DNA from: Sphagnum magellanicum
Taxonomy: Eukaryota; Streptophyta; Sphagnopsida; Sphagnales; Sphagnaceae
DNA length: 64,000 nt
Direction: 5' to 3'
Assembly: GCA_021904315.1 (NCBI GenBank)
Contig: CM038918.1
Span: forward strand, 7,207,349-7,271,348
Shown: in pieces, positions 11,164-24,275 of the stretch
Numbering within the stretch: the first letter of the stretch is position 1
How the letters are laid out: each line of letters starts with the position of its first letter
The notes under the pieces: model-generated
The model's input: only the letters and a program-made list of their open reading frames with translations
What the model was told of the DNA's origin: nothing
The model's database searches: none
Translations under genes and position numbers: made by a program

Positions 11164-14100
11164 TCAAGAGGCACCAGCAACAAGTACCGCAAAGGGAGGC
11201 CCATTGTAGCACAATGAGTCATGAGAAGTCTGGGACTGAATGACTGCTGCACCCAGTAATGTGTATTGGCCAGGCACTAAGAAGCAAAGAGCAAAGCGGT
11301 GCACCACTTCTCCAACTGCACCCACCTCCACCTCCATTCCATCTAAAGTTCCTGCAAAATACATGCACACCCCCCCATGTCAAAACATGCCCTGAGGCTC
11401 CATAGATGTCCCTTTAGATCCAAACCTTCACCCCCTGTCTGAGGTAATTCTTAATGCTGGTGTAAAATAAGTGGCAAAACTCACCAGCCCAAAGCACAGT
11501 TGGCTTGCTGCCAATAGCACCCAAGCAGCTCGTGCCAGCTACATCTCGGCATGTGACACTCAGTGTCATTTTCATTGCCTCACTTGTGTTATTTCGAACA
11601 AGCATTTCAATGAGAGCCAATTCCCTCACAGCAATGCCACCACCACCTTTACTTTTTGTAACAGCACTGTCCTCCTCTGCTTCAACCTTTGAAAGGCCAA
11701 CCCTATGTGAATTCGGGTAGCTCTCTGGAGATGTGTCCTCACAGGTACTATTCTGTGTTGCAGAGGTTTTGACAAGCCGGAAACCAAATGTCAGAGGATC
11801 AGGCAATAGTATTTTTAGAGCAGATGCCTGCAACGCTTCTCTTAGAGCATCCTTTATTGGCAGAACTCCTGCACTGTTCCGACCAGAGTGCCATTTAACA
11901 CATATTCTTGAACTGAGCTCCTCTATGGCAGAGTTCAGTTCTGCTTTCGCTTCTCGGTCTGCAACATCCTTGGACATGGCATATTGTTTACTCAAGGCAT
12001 CTTTCCGGACTGAAGCCCGTGCGAGGGAGGCTTTATCCAGGCCTGCTAGCTTAAACCTTTCCAATTGTATGAGCACACAGGCAGAGTAATCACGTTCAAT
12101 TCTGGTTCTTGGGTACAAGCACTCTCCATCCTCTGTCAACTTCTCACTTTCACTACCATCTTTTCTGCTCACTGTAATTTCAAAAAGTACATCTGTTGTG
12201 TTCCAGAGTTCCAGCTCCAACAGTCGGAGACCCCAACTCCCTCTGTATGGGTCCATTTTCACTAAGCTTTCTCCATTTTCTGCTGCTGCATCCTTGCTGC
12301 AAATGGGCTCCACAATTGCACTGCTGATATTGGCCGCCACTTCCATGGACAGCAACCTGGCCTGCACCAGACACAAACCTCTCTGCACATGTAGCTGCAG
12401 AGGCAAAGCAACGCGTCTACCTGGTGATATCTCCTCTCCCTCCTGTGACAATGGTCCAGCATAGTGAATGACCAGCATTGGACTTGCTACATCATTGGAA
12501 GGCTTAACTGTATTCACACGTAAATCTGGCTCTGGAGTTGGGGAGCCTGCCTTCAGCACCACTGGCACAACTATAGTGGCACCTGGTAATAGCGGTAGAG
12601 CATCCTCTAAGATACTGTGCCCAATTGAGACAACGTTCTGCTGCTGTTTTCCAGTTAAGGCCAAGTGAGCCTCCACAACCGGAACTACACCAGCATTAGA
12701 AAGGCTGATTTGCACTTCACGAATCTCACCCTCGTACAGAACAGCAGCTCCTTCACCCCCCACCACTCGTGCCACCAAAAGTGGCAATGGTTGAACAACT
12801 TCTACCTTGTTGGACAAAGCTGCATGGTGCACTCGATGCCAACTTTTGAAAGGATCTGCTAAGGTAGTCCCCTTGACCATTTTACCCTCAACTACATCTT
12901 CAAACAAATGCTCTGTTATCATCCCAAAGCATTTGACAATGCAGCCCCGGATCATCAATGTGCCCACTGAAAGGGGCATTCCTGATAATGACAACAGTTG
13001 GCCAGCACTCGGAGGCAAAGTTACAGACACGGTAAAAGCATCAAAGTGTCCATGCTCCACAGACAAAGAAATGCTTTCAACAAACACCTCAAATGCACAA
13101 GGGTTAGCCAACTCTACTAAAACCTCCACCGGCTCACCTACCACCCAGATCACTGGCAGTTTTTCATTGGAGTCTCCTTTTGCAATGAAGGGTGTGTATA
13201 TGAAAGGTCCACTGGAAGCAGGCCCCATCCACCACTCCTTGTCAGTTGTGCGTTTCACAATCTCTCTTTCTGCTGGCATTGGTGGGTAGGAATGCAATCT
13301 TACAAAGGGGAGTACAGCATAGGAGGAGCGAGTGCCTGAAGGCAGGCGATGGGCAGCCATGGAGAGGGCATTGGCAAGACCCAGTTGAGAATGTGGAGTG
13401 ATGAGGGGATAGTGGTGTCTTAGTAGCTGAGCAGCTGCACTCCACGCTGCCATTGCATCGCCTGCCCGCACTGCAGCTGCAAGCATGTCCATGAGCACAT
13501 CCATTTGCAGCGTGCTCCATTCACCTCCTTGCTTATCTTGGCCATCAACAAGAGAGTTGCTGGACTTCATTTCACATCTGTAATAGTGGGCACAGACAGA
13601 CATGACTTGCAAAGAGCTCACAGCTGCCCAATGACTGTTTTGTTGCTTGTACAGCAGAGCAACTTGGCGTGCATAGAAAGCTGCCTTGCGTTCATACCCA
13701 AGAGCACCAAAGATTCCAGCTGCTTCAACATTCACCACCAGCCGGTCATTAGCATCCATCAAAGTCTTGGAGCCCTCAACAGCACCCACCACCAAATCCA
13801 CAACATCTCTGGCCAACTCCTTTCTGCTGCACAAAAATCGAGCTAGCTTCAAAGTTGACTCCAATTCAAAAGACAATGCCGTTGCCCTGCGGTAAAGCTG
13901 GATTGCCTCCATGTACAGGAACTGAACCTCCTGCTCCAGCAGCTCATCCTTCATCCCCAAACGTTCCAGCACAAGAGCACACACATGGCCTTCAACTGCT
14001 CCTGCATGCCATAGGAGATCAGCTGTAAGGCGAGCCAATTCAATGGCAGTGGCATAGTGAGCATTTGCATCGGAAGGTGAGCATGCAAGAAGACAATAGT

Positions 14101-14761
14101 CGCCTATCGTCTTTTGCACGCGTCCCAGCTTCCTCTTCTTATTGACCTCATCAGAGTTGAGAGAGGTTTGAGAATCCAGGGGAGTAGTGAGACCCGCAGG
14201 CTTGAGATGCAGCACCCAGCTCTCAAATGCCATAAGCAACGATGCAGCAAAATCCCGCATCAAGGTTTGCATGTGGAACTCCAGATTCTGACGGTCTGTG
14301 GATGGGAACATTACCAGAAATTCTTTCTTCTTCTCGTCATCCTGCCTCATTTGAGCGTGGGTTGGATGGAAAGCGAAGCACCTGGTCACCTGGGCAGATG
14401 GGTACGCTCGGCACATCGACAGGAACTGCTCATACGCACTCCCCAGATCAGGCGAGAGAGGACAATGACACAGACCGATGACACCCAGTATCTTCCTCTG
14501 CGCTTGGAAATCCTCCCAAGGGCTTTTGGCAGCACCGCCCACCAAGAATTTCAGCAGCAAGCTCCCGCTCTCCCACGGCTGCAGCGCGAAGGGGCTCTTC
14601 TGGTGCTCCGTGTAGTAAGGGTTTACACTGGCAAGCGAGATTCGCGTGTGCTGCACAAGCATGGACACATAATCCCGCAGCTGAGCTGCCGGCATCTCCC
14701 CGACTGCCAGGACTGCCACTCGGATCATGCTCCCGCCCTCTACTCTTAAATCCGTCTCCAT
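11164..14761 (-). CDS. TRS120: TRAPPII tethering-complex subunit TRS120 (TRAPPC9-like)
   Basis: TRS120 is a subunit specific to TRAPPII, which acts on Rab GTPases at the Golgi/TGN; in plants it is needed for cell-plate formation and polarised traffic. Two coding exons lie on the minus strand, 14761-11485 and 11351-11164. They are separated by a 133-bp GT-AG intron that splits a glycine codon in LWAG. Together they give 3465 nt and 1154 aa, close to the roughly 1190 aa of flowering-plant TRS120. The N-terminus (MIRVAVL, YYTEHQKSPF, LGVIGLCHCP, KRKLGRVQKTIGDY, DANAHYATAIELARL) and the C-terminus (HRFALCFLVPGQYTL, GPPFAV) match plant TRS120 closely. The ATG at 14761 gives the expected MxxD..IRVAV start. 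The helical repeat half is followed by a beta-rich C-terminal half. No frameshift or in-frame stop is seen. Confidence 0.97.
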
Positions 14762-15218
14762 CTCTTCTCTTCTAACCCTAAATCCTCCTTCCCTCCCTCC
14801 CTCCTACACCTCGTCCTCCTCCTTCTCCTCCTCCTCCTGCGTCCTTAACCAAAACCACCACAGCAGCAAGCGCACTCCATCCTAAGTTCAGCTCCAGCGT
14901 TCCTCCTACCCGCAATTCTCCTGCACTCAGTCAATCCTGTTCATCCTTCCGGGCCTTGTGTGTCTGTCAACACAAGCAACGCAACGACAAGAGCACAGCA
15001 GCAATTTTAGGGTTTGTTTTCTGCCCGCAAGAGAACGAAGCTGGACACTTATTGATACCCTCCGGTTACACTTCCGGGGATCAAAACTAAGGATCAGAGT
15101 CAGGCCCAAAGTAAGGATTACTTTTAACTTTAGTACCACCAAGAGTCTGTGTCCTCAAAGCCCTACTTGTATTATTTTATGCTACTGTGGTGTGCCTAGG
15201 GTTTCATTTAAGGATTTT
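14762..15218 (-). promoter_or_regulatory. TRS120 5' leader and promoter-proximal region
   Basis: On the minus strand the first 120 bp upstream of the ATG are GA-rich (plus strand: stacked TCC/CTC repeats at 14770-14850), typical of a plant 5' UTR. Telo-box motifs occur at 14774-14781 (AACCCTAA), 15007-15015 (TTAGGGTTT) and 15197-15204 (TAGGGTTT). Plant genes for basic cell functions often carry telo-boxes near their start sites. The exact transcription start is not visible. Confidence 0.5.
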
Positions 15219-15356
15219 GTGTTGTAGTCAAAGTGGCGATCATCTAAAAAATAATTTAGCCAAATTTGGCTACACACTAAATATGAAAGTAGAAAAGAAA
15301 GAAACAAGAATCCTTGTATGTTCTTGACTACCTACTGGAGCTTATCATAAAAATCT
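15219..15356 (-). repeat. dispersed repeat R1, copy a (upstream of TRS120)
   Basis: Read on the minus strand it matches 55600-55748 over its length. Shared blocks are GATTTTTATGATA, TCCAG(T/C)AGGTAG(T/C)CAAGAA, CTACTTTCATAT, TAGCCAAAT, GATGATCGCCACTT and CTACA. Looser similarity continues to about 15580. It lies about 460 bp upstream of the TRS120 ATG. No coding content was found and the ends are undefined. Confidence 0.75.
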
Positions 15357-18265
15357 TATCTTTAGTTGAATTTTCAATTACAAAAATTGCTCAAATTTCA
15401 ACTAAAAACCAAGTGTAGTGGTTTTTATTATTATGTTTCTTTTTTCTAACTAACTATTCAAAACCTCCAAAATCATATAATTTCCAAATTTCTTAATTTT
15501 GTATTACGCTTTTTGGTGAAGCTTCTTCGTCAATTAAAAATAATAATTGGTTTGCACTTGGCAAAATTTGCCTTGGGCAATCTACTCCTTAGTGTTAAAA
15601 TTAGGGAACCCTTTTGGAATGCAAAAAACTTTCAAGGAGCTTGTCATGTGTTTTAGTTTAGCTACCTATTTAGGTCTTAGTTGAGTAGTTAAATTGGGTT
15701 ACAATAATCAATTATATTTTTATTTCAAAATTAATCTAAGTACAAATGAGGTTCAAAATATTTGATGTGTGAGATATAATCTTAATTGATATGTGTCTCA
15801 AATCACTTTTAATGATTCGAATCATTTTTTATGATTGGAGATTCCAACACACACAAGTTATTATACAATTTTTTTCATGGGTTTTGTTTGATGTACATTT
15901 TTTGTTTGCATATTGTTTGGTTTGTTTGTTTTAGGCTTGGATTCTTAGTGTATTGTAAGTGAGTGTTCTTTTTGGTTTAAATGTGATGTTCCATTTATGA
16001 TAATTTTATGTCATATGATATATATGTGTGATGACAATGATAGTTCTAGACATCAACATGGTAGTGCATAGCAAACCTAAAGGAAACACATTTGAATTAA
16101 TGTTTGCCAGTTAGTTTTTTGCAAAAATCTTATCAAAAGGTGACAATTTTTCGAAAATGAAATATTATGTCACAAATATCCTTTCTTTTGAAAAAAATGG
16201 GTTAAAAACCACAATATGGTTTTGGGGAAATTGTGACCACATTTATGTCGATTGGCTTTAATTTCAAGAGTTTCTTGGCATATTGTTGCCAATTATGTCG
16301 AAATATGCATGGGAATGCTTGCCACCCTAGCTCCATCAAGGAACTTGAAAAAAAATAAAATGATACCTACACAATCGCAAGAGGGTCAATTCATTAATAT
16401 TGATGAAGTTGAAAAATAACTATTATGATCCCTAACTTTAATTTGTCTGGTAAAATTGCCCCATTTTTTGACTAGATAATGTTTTTTCTTACAAAATTGG
16501 TCAAGTGAGGTTGGGGCAAAAGGACAACCCATTGGGAAGTTAGGTGGATAGGAAATGGTGGATGAAATTGATTACTTTGTTCTTTGTTTGCATGTTTCAA
16601 ATATTTTGGTGATGAATTTTGCAATACTTATATCGATGCTAGTGTTGCACAACCATGAGTGTTGCTATACCTACTTTTCACCATGGCCAAAAATACTATT
16701 GTTGTAACATAATGAGCACCTAGTTTTGATCCCAAGACCTTTCTAGCATATGAAAAAAAATTGTCTTGACCTACTTGCTTTTCCATAGTCCCCTTTTTGG
16801 CATCACAATGTTACAAAAATAAATATATACCATTAAATATGGGAGCCTTTTGGTTAAAGGAACAACCATTGGGAACACAATGAACCAAAAAGGCTTTTCA
16901 TTAGGATTACATGAAAATAGTTTATTAAACACAATTAGAATTTCGAAATTGAGTTCACAAAAAATCACATGGATTTCATCATGGCTTGAACTACTATGGG
17001 AGATAATACTCATGTATATTTTGTAACTCCTTTTCAAGATTACATGAAAATGGCCAAATTTCCAAGACTATTAAGCCGCATTCTTAAAGTTGAATCAACA
17101 TCATAACTTTCAAAAAACCTAACCTATTGCGATATAAGACATCATTTTCTTAACATTGAAAACTTTTCAACATTATGTCAAGTTTCTCAATGAAACAATA
17201 GTTGTCTTCATAAATTGAGTTGTGAATGAGGAGGAATGTTTTTGGCAATTTTTGTCTTGATTTTTTAAACTTTCATAACTTTAAAACTATTGAAAATCTA
17301 ATTCCAAAAGTGAATTTTTAGGTGAGGAATCATGAAAATGTCAAGTCAAAATTATTCAAATTAATACTTAACTAAATAAAGTTTCACTTGCATATTATTT
17401 TATTTTTTAAACAAATTTCCTACCTAAAGATCTTGACCCTTTTTTTTTAAATGTTTTTTCATTGTTCTAGATCTAGCAAAAGGTTAGTTTCATAGTTTAG
17501 TTCTTGTGCCAATTCCAACAAAAGAGCGTCAACTTGGGTCTAGGTCACAATAACCTAGACTTTAACCCCCAATTTTAACCTTGCAAATTAGATATCCTCA
17601 ACATTGTAGGCCATAAGCATTGAATTTAAATTTCGCTATTTTCTTGCATGTTCACACCAAAAATTTCATGGTACATGGCATTATAAAATAACAATAATTA
17701 TTTGTTCAATGTAATGTATTTACTATAAGACATAAGTTTTCTACAAGGGTTCATTTATTGTTAGAACATAATTTAGTTTAAACATGGTTTTATTTTGTTC
17801 ATGTTTGGGTGGTGTATCCCTAGGGCATGGCTATGAAGTTTCATATTTCATGTTTAAAAAATACACATTTGCAAATACATAATTCCAAGTTCAAACAAAC
17901 ATTGTGTGCAAGTATTTATGCATGTGATTTTGTTAGTTTTGATAATGTTGGGTGCCAATCATAAAGCGCACAACACCACTCATTCACACATCGTGAATGG
18001 TGTTTCAATGATTTTTTGTTTATTTCTTTTCATGATGATTATTCGCCTATATGCCATCTTGCCATCATTTCCTTTACTATATTTTTTTCATTGTGATCAT
18101 GCTAAATAATTGTCAAAAGGCTACATTTTCTATGACATTTATCATTTTTTTCAAATGTTCTTTTCAATTGTTAGAGCCAATACAATTTTAAGAATTAGGC
18201 ATTGGATCATTTAGTTTCATATGCAAATTGTCACTAGTGTCATGATCCTCCACCATTTTTTGAAA
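15357..18265. other. gene desert, AT-rich
   Basis: Nearly 3 kb with strong AT bias and only short unrelated open frames. The part nearest 15357 may be the decayed remainder of repeat R1. Nothing else could be assigned. Confidence 0.5.
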
Positions 18266-18590
18266 ACAGTTTAACTGACACAGAAAACAAAACCCATCCA
18301 GAAAAAAAAAAAAAAAAAAAAAAACAAAGGTCCGGGTAGTTTAACTGAAACAAAAAACAAAACCCATCAAAAAAAAAAAAAAAGGTCCGGACAATTTAAC
18401 TGACACAGAAAACAAAACCCCAAAAAAAAAAGGTCCGAGCAGTTTAATTAACACAGAAAACAAAACCCAAAAAAAAAAACCAAAAAAAAAACCCAAAAAA
18501 AAAAAAAACAAACAAACAAAGGTCCGGGCAGTGCCCGAAAACTGCCCGGACAGATAGACAGACAGACAGACATTATAAATTTAATATATA
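18266..18590 (+). repeat. A-rich minisatellite ending in a hairpin and GACA tail
   Basis: Four decayed units start near 18268, 18338, 18393 and 18440. Each carries GTTTAACTGACACAGAAAAC-like sequence, ACAAAACCC, a poly-A run and GGTCCGG. Length differences come mainly from the poly-A runs. The array ends in a GC hairpin (TCCGGGCAGT, 8-bp loop, ACTGCCCGGA at about 18523-18550). A GACAGATAGACAGACAGAC tail and an AT-rich end follow, resembling the tail at 2333-2370. Confidence 0.8.
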
Positions 18591-21500
18591 AGATTGGTTC
18601 ATTGTTCTTATTGAAAAGGTTGTTTACACAATCAATAAGTTAACACAAAAAACTAACTACCTCCAATGCAATGAACTATTTACTATTGGTTGTTTTATAA
18701 TGTCCCTTGTGATTAAGGAAGACATTCAAGTAGTTAATATAACTTTTGAAACGTGGTAATCTAGCTAATTAGATAAAAATAATAATAACAATTAAAGTTA
18801 AGAAATTGGTACGGGTTTTCAAATGTACATGGTGCTACTTGTGAACCTTACATTTGAATCGCAAAACCTTTAAGCCCATTTGGTGGTTATAGTATTATTG
18901 ATCAAGCTATGGTTGAATATAATAATTAGTTGGGTGTAAGCATGATGAAATAAACAAAAAATATGTAGGTGTCTTGAATGCAATCATATGTTTGCCACAT
19001 AAATGTAGGAAAATATATTTGAAACCTTTTCAAATATTCTATTTATCAAATCATAACCTCAAATCTACTTATTACTTAATTTTATTGTACTAAGTTATTT
19101 TCTCAAATTTTATCTTGAAATTACCTTGGGCATTATTATAAAGCAAACTTTTTGTGAATTGTTTGGTAGGACAAAATTCCATGTGATGTTCATCTTTGAC
19201 ATGGTATGCATTGTGCACTATTGCACAATCATAATCACTAGAAAGGAAATGGATAATATGGAAATTATCATGCCTTTTATATTAAAAGAAATTGAAGTGG
19301 ATGGATTTCATAGTCCACTTGAGATTTCACTCATATGAAAATAAAGACCATGAAATGAGAGATTCAATGAATCAATACACATAATAGTTCGTAGATATGA
19401 AACCAATTGTGAGCACAAACGAATTTAGCTTAAAAAATTTCTTGCTCAATAATGTGATTTTTTGTAAAAAAAATTGTACATCCATTTGATTTCTATCATA
19501 TGATCGGTATTTTGTATTTTTATTTTTTATGCATATCAAAAAATGGAACGACATGTACCTACTTCTATCTTGATTTGCTTGAAATTATATATTCATCATT
19601 AGAATCATTATTTCAATGTTTTTGCAAGGACTCGCAATTTTTTTGTGGAAAGTTGTTGGATTGTTTTTCTTTGAAAGCCATGTCCGATTTTTATGTTAAG
19701 TTAAAACCTGCCTTCATTATGTTCCTATGTGTTCAATATTGGTTACCTAGTTTTGTTGTTTATACTACTTGGGCTTCGCATTGCTTTGTTCTCCCAACAA
19801 CAATGAATTGTTTATATATATATATATATGTCATGTTAGTTGATATTTGGGAAACACTAAACAAAAAAAGACAATATCACTAGAGGAAAGGAGCTGAGAT
19901 GAATGGAGAATAGGAACCTAGCCCATGTATAGAAATTACAACAACAATTTTGTTTTTTCCCTTGAATGATGTGCACCCAAATTATAACTCCAACCTAGAG
20001 GTTAACACATCATAACAAAAAGTGAGTGCAATGGACTTTGGACATGGATTTCTTTGTGTGCGTAAATAGGTTAACATCCAATCATAGAACTATTGGCAAG
20101 AAGTAGAACATGACACTTGGAGACCAGAAACCATTTCAAATATGAAATCCACAGACATGATGCAACTACTAAGCTACTTCAAGATAAACATGAAGTATGC
20201 CAAACTTGGATACCACTAGTTATTTTGTTATGATCTAAAAGACAATTAATTCATGAGTTGCCATTATAAACTAATTACAAACACTTCACCATTTGCAAAC
20301 ATGAATGAAGATTATATTTTATAAAAGACCCTATTGATTGGGATTTCAACTACTAATTCATAAGTGCCATCCTTTTCGAATTTGGCTAGTGGAAATATCT
20401 TCATAACTTAATGTTGGGTTAGAAGCAATTGGGACTTCAAAAGGTGCAAATATCTTAGAAGCTAACACATCACCTTTCACCAGCATTCCATGAAGACTTG
20501 TTGAACAATTAATTGCGATGCATCCAATCCATTTTCAACAAATAGTTTCCTCATTATTAATCCAAATTTACCTTTCACAATTGAAGAAGACAAAAAAACT
20601 TGTGTACTAGGTGCATGTGCTTGTGCATGTCCTTCTACTACTTTTGGTGTTTGCCCACGTGTTAAGGGAATAGAAGCTTCATTATTCTAATTCACAAATT
20701 TCTCTAACTCTTGATCACTTTTAACTGACATCCACATTCCCACAACATCACCATCTCAAATAGACCCCCATTCTCTCTTCAATGTATTATTCTATCATTT
20801 AAAGACCCCTCTAGATCTTGTGTACATGATTTAATCATCTCTTCCACTAGATCACCAACAAATGATTGCTTTGCACAATGATTGGTAATATCTTAAACAA
20901 TGTTAAATGCACAGTAGTAGAATGTAGAAAATTCAGAGATAAAGTAGGTGATAATATGTGTGGGAGGTGTTTATAATCACACAAATCTTTCTACCAACCT
21001 AAACATCCTTCATGCTAAATGGTATGAAAATCTTGGCCATAACTTTATACTTGCATCACACCCCAACAACATTCATTGTCGTGGATGCATGCCATTCAAA
21101 AAACATTGATGGTTTACTGCATGAAGTTCAATAGCTTGTTAGTTGTCCGTAACAACACCACTTGACAACCAAGGAAACAATGGTGTGCAAGGGGAACATG
21201 GATGGTATTGTTGACATTTTGATCTACAATATTGCCATTTTGAACTGCATATGCCTCCTCCATGACAAACCTAGAAGAAAAATGAAGTGACTGAAAAAAA
21301 ACAAGAGCTTCAATGGGTCTCTAGAGACTATATCACAATTATGAAAATTGTTGTTAGATATCAACCTTGCAAAGTTTGCAACATCTAGAGCTTTTGAGGA
21401 GAATTATGGTCAAAAGGAATGTGCAAAGTGACCTATGATTTTAATTGAGATTTTAGACTTGGAAGGAATTTGGGCATGTCTATGAGGAACAATGTTGATA

Positions 21501-23142
21501 TATAGATGAATACATGTAGTTGTAAGGTACATCTCAAAGGGTGCAAACAAGGTAAATTAAATGGCTCACTACTCCTTGTCAAAAAAAATTACATGTAGCC
21601 ATGAAAAAGTTTTAATGTATTGAAAATAGACTTTTTTTTTGTACAATAATTAACATGATAATAATCTTTCATTTTCTGTTTAAAATATTGAAAAACCCCA
21701 TCTTGAAAGTAGAATTAAGTAGAATTAAAAAATAATTTCTACTTGCACAAAATGTCGAATCTTACAAAATGGGCTACATGTAGATGAAATATTGATTTTT
21801 TTTTTAAAAACCAACTTAGTGGAGCTTTTAAAATTATTTATGTATTATCAAATTATGAATGTTATAATCATAATATATCTAATTTTTAATATGAAGTAGG
21901 TTTGAACACCATTTTGACCCAATTAATTTCAAATGTACTTTCAACCTACTTTTATGATACCAAAGTTGTTCAAATTTTGTATCCAACTTCCCATACACTA
22001 AATGTAGGGTCTTATGATTTTATATTTCTACTTCAAAATATTTTGAATCTACTTGCTTGTGTCAATATAAAAAATTGTTCCATTTTTTAATTGGACTTTG
22101 GGTGAACTATTTTTTTAATCTATTTTACTTTGTTGACACCCCAAAGTTCATGGCATTGTGCTCAACTTGTTCTTTTTCAAGCATTGAACTTGGTTAGCTC
22201 ATGAATCATTGAAAGATCTCCAAAACTTTGCACCACCAGTCTTGAACAATCATTAAGGTAATGGATTTTATAGTACGTTGTCTTACTATTCAAAACACAG
22301 TAAAAAAAAATTCCATTAGGTTATCTGCAAAGAAGATAACAAGTTCACCCACCTTTAGTCCTTGCTTCACAAAATCTCATGTTGTGTACCCTTGCACAAA
22401 AAAATTGTAACTTAACAAACGAAAGAAAATCACTTGAACAAATGTTAGGTCGTGGATTATCATCATGTTTGGCTCAATTTAGAGTCTTAGGCTCTGTATC
22501 ATCTAAGGTAATGCATGTGTTACACCATATATGTTGATTTTTTTTTTCCCTTCAACCATTGATTGTCTAGAAACCCAAACATGTATATTTTTAAAAAAAT
22601 CTATACAATACTAATGACACATCCCAACTCCATTAGACATGTAATCATGTCCAAGAAATTCACAAAAAAATTTAGGATAAAATTAATCCTTCAAACTCCT
22701 ACAAGAAAACAAATTAAAAAAATGTACAACCACAAGTTTGTCATGGCAAGTGTCACAGGCACAAAAAACTACAAGAATAGGAATTAAGCCAAGGACATAA
22801 TAAGGAAAAAAAATTACAAAAAATGCAAGCCTAAGTCTAATTTAAAACTAGAACACAAAGACGTAAGGTAATAACATGGTATATGCTAGGAGATGAATCA
22901 AACATAACTTGATTCTGATAACGTATGAAAATAAAACCTTATGACAAAAAAAATACCAAAAATTAATGTTGAACAGACTAAAGATAATGAGAGGTTGTAT
23001 CCCTATTTACACTCCATTAAGGACATAGAGGCTTCCATGTGTGCACTGACACATTGAAAAGCTTCCATAGAAGCTTCAATGTGTGCACCGACCAAAGAAG
23101 TTTCTTAAAAAACTTCATAACTAATAGTGAATTAGAAGTTAA
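18591..23142. other. gene desert with weak relics only
   Basis: AT-rich. The minus strand at about 20480-20690 stays open for several dozen codons and then runs into stops, suggesting a decayed coding sequence of unknown kind. A short (TA)n run lies at 19814-19828. No gene model can be supported. Confidence 0.45.
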
Positions 23143-23559
23143 CTAAAATTTAACAATGATATAAACAATGATGTAAGCGACTATGTTGGTGCAAACGATA
23201 ATGTAAACGACTTTCTTGGTGCAAGTGATAATGTAAGCGATGATGTAGGTGACTATGTTGGTGCAAACAATGATGTAAATGACTATGTTGATGGAAGTGA
23301 TAATGCAAATGATGATGCAGGTGACTATGTTAGTGCAAATGATGATGTAAGCAACTATGTTGGTGCAAGTGATAATGCAAACGATGATTTAAGTGATTAT
23401 GTTGGTGTAAGTGATAATGCAAACGATGATGTAAATGATTGTGTTGGTGCAAGTGATAATGCAAACGATGATGTAAGTGACTATGTTGGTGCAAATGATG
23501 ATGTAAACGACTACATTGGTGCAAATGATAATGCAAGCGATGATACAAACGATGGGTGA
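23143..23559 (+). repeat. 42-bp codon-periodic minisatellite with an open acidic frame
   Basis: About ten decayed units built on 14 codons that read SDNANDDVSDYVGA on the plus strand. Some units are shortened by whole codons. That frame is open for 138 codons, from just after TAA at 23140 to TGA at 23557. It contains no ATG, so by itself it is not a gene. The opposite strand reads as His/Leu-rich repeats and is also open in part. It could be an exon of an undetected or dead gene, or a satellite whose period happens to be a multiple of three. Confidence 0.8.
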
Positions 23560-23850
23560 TGGGTGGTGTCCATGATAACAAATGAAAAATGTGCAACTTT
23601 ATTACATTTGTTGTATTTGTTCTTATTGTGAACCATAGCCATAAATCAAACCAACAACAATACAATTCAAAAACATTATATCCATTCTTCCTTTTTTTTT
23701 AAATTAAAAAAAAAAAAACCACCCACCGAATCATGTAAATTGTAATGTAATAATCTAACCACAAGTAGGTTTGATTCATGTGTTTGGTCAAATAAGCCTT
23801 TTATCTAGCCCCATTTATGCACAACCCTATATTAATGTTATGTTGTGGAA

Positions 23851-23914
23851 GCTTTCAAGGTGATGGGTGGTGTGTTTCAAGAGCTTTCAAGGTGATGGGT
23901 GGTGTGTTTCAAGA
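23851..23914 (+). repeat. 32-bp tandem duplication
   Basis: Two identical 32-bp copies, 23851-23882 and 23883-23914, both starting GCTTTCAAGGTGATGGGTGG, followed by a partial third copy (TCTTCAGGTAATGGG). The identity points to a recent slippage or unequal exchange event in otherwise decayed DNA. Confidence 0.85.
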
Positions 23915-23999
23915 GTCTTCAGGTAATGGGTTTTATGTTTTTGGCATCTTTGAAACAACTCACACAGATCCATCAACATCTTTCCCTAATGACAAACCC

Positions 24000-24275
24000 C
24001 ACTCATTTTCAACTAAATTAGATTGTAGTATCCAAAAAAACATTTTTCAAAGCCAGATCTACTTATTATGGGTTACATCATATTGCAATATCCAAAAAAA
24101 AACTCTCCATAGCCAAATTTGTTTACTCTCGATTACATCTACAATATAAAAAACAAGTTTTCCAAAGTTGCATATGTTTACTTCCAACTACATCAAATGT
24201 TTTCCATAATTGGATCCATTAATTTTCAGCTACATTAAATTACAATATAAAAAAAGGCTTTCCAAAGCCGAATTG
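24000..24275 (+). repeat. ~62-bp degenerate minisatellite
   Basis: Four to five decayed direct units share the order CTACATCAAATT, (T/A)CAATAT, CAAAAAAA, TTTCCAAAGCC and GTTTACTT. Units start near 24003, 24067, 24130 and 24190, with a partial one near 24230. No coding content was seen. Confidence 0.6.

Noticed and set aside
13505-14749. Long plus-strand frames opposite TRS120, including 14114-14749
   Set aside because: Antisense shadows of the long GC-richer TRS120 exon; they have no homology and the minus-strand protein is unambiguous.
23330-23665. His/Leu-rich minus-strand protein over the 23-kb minisatellite
   Set aside because: It is the complement of the 42-bp repeat; its His-Leu pattern follows from the repeat and there is no upstream coding support.
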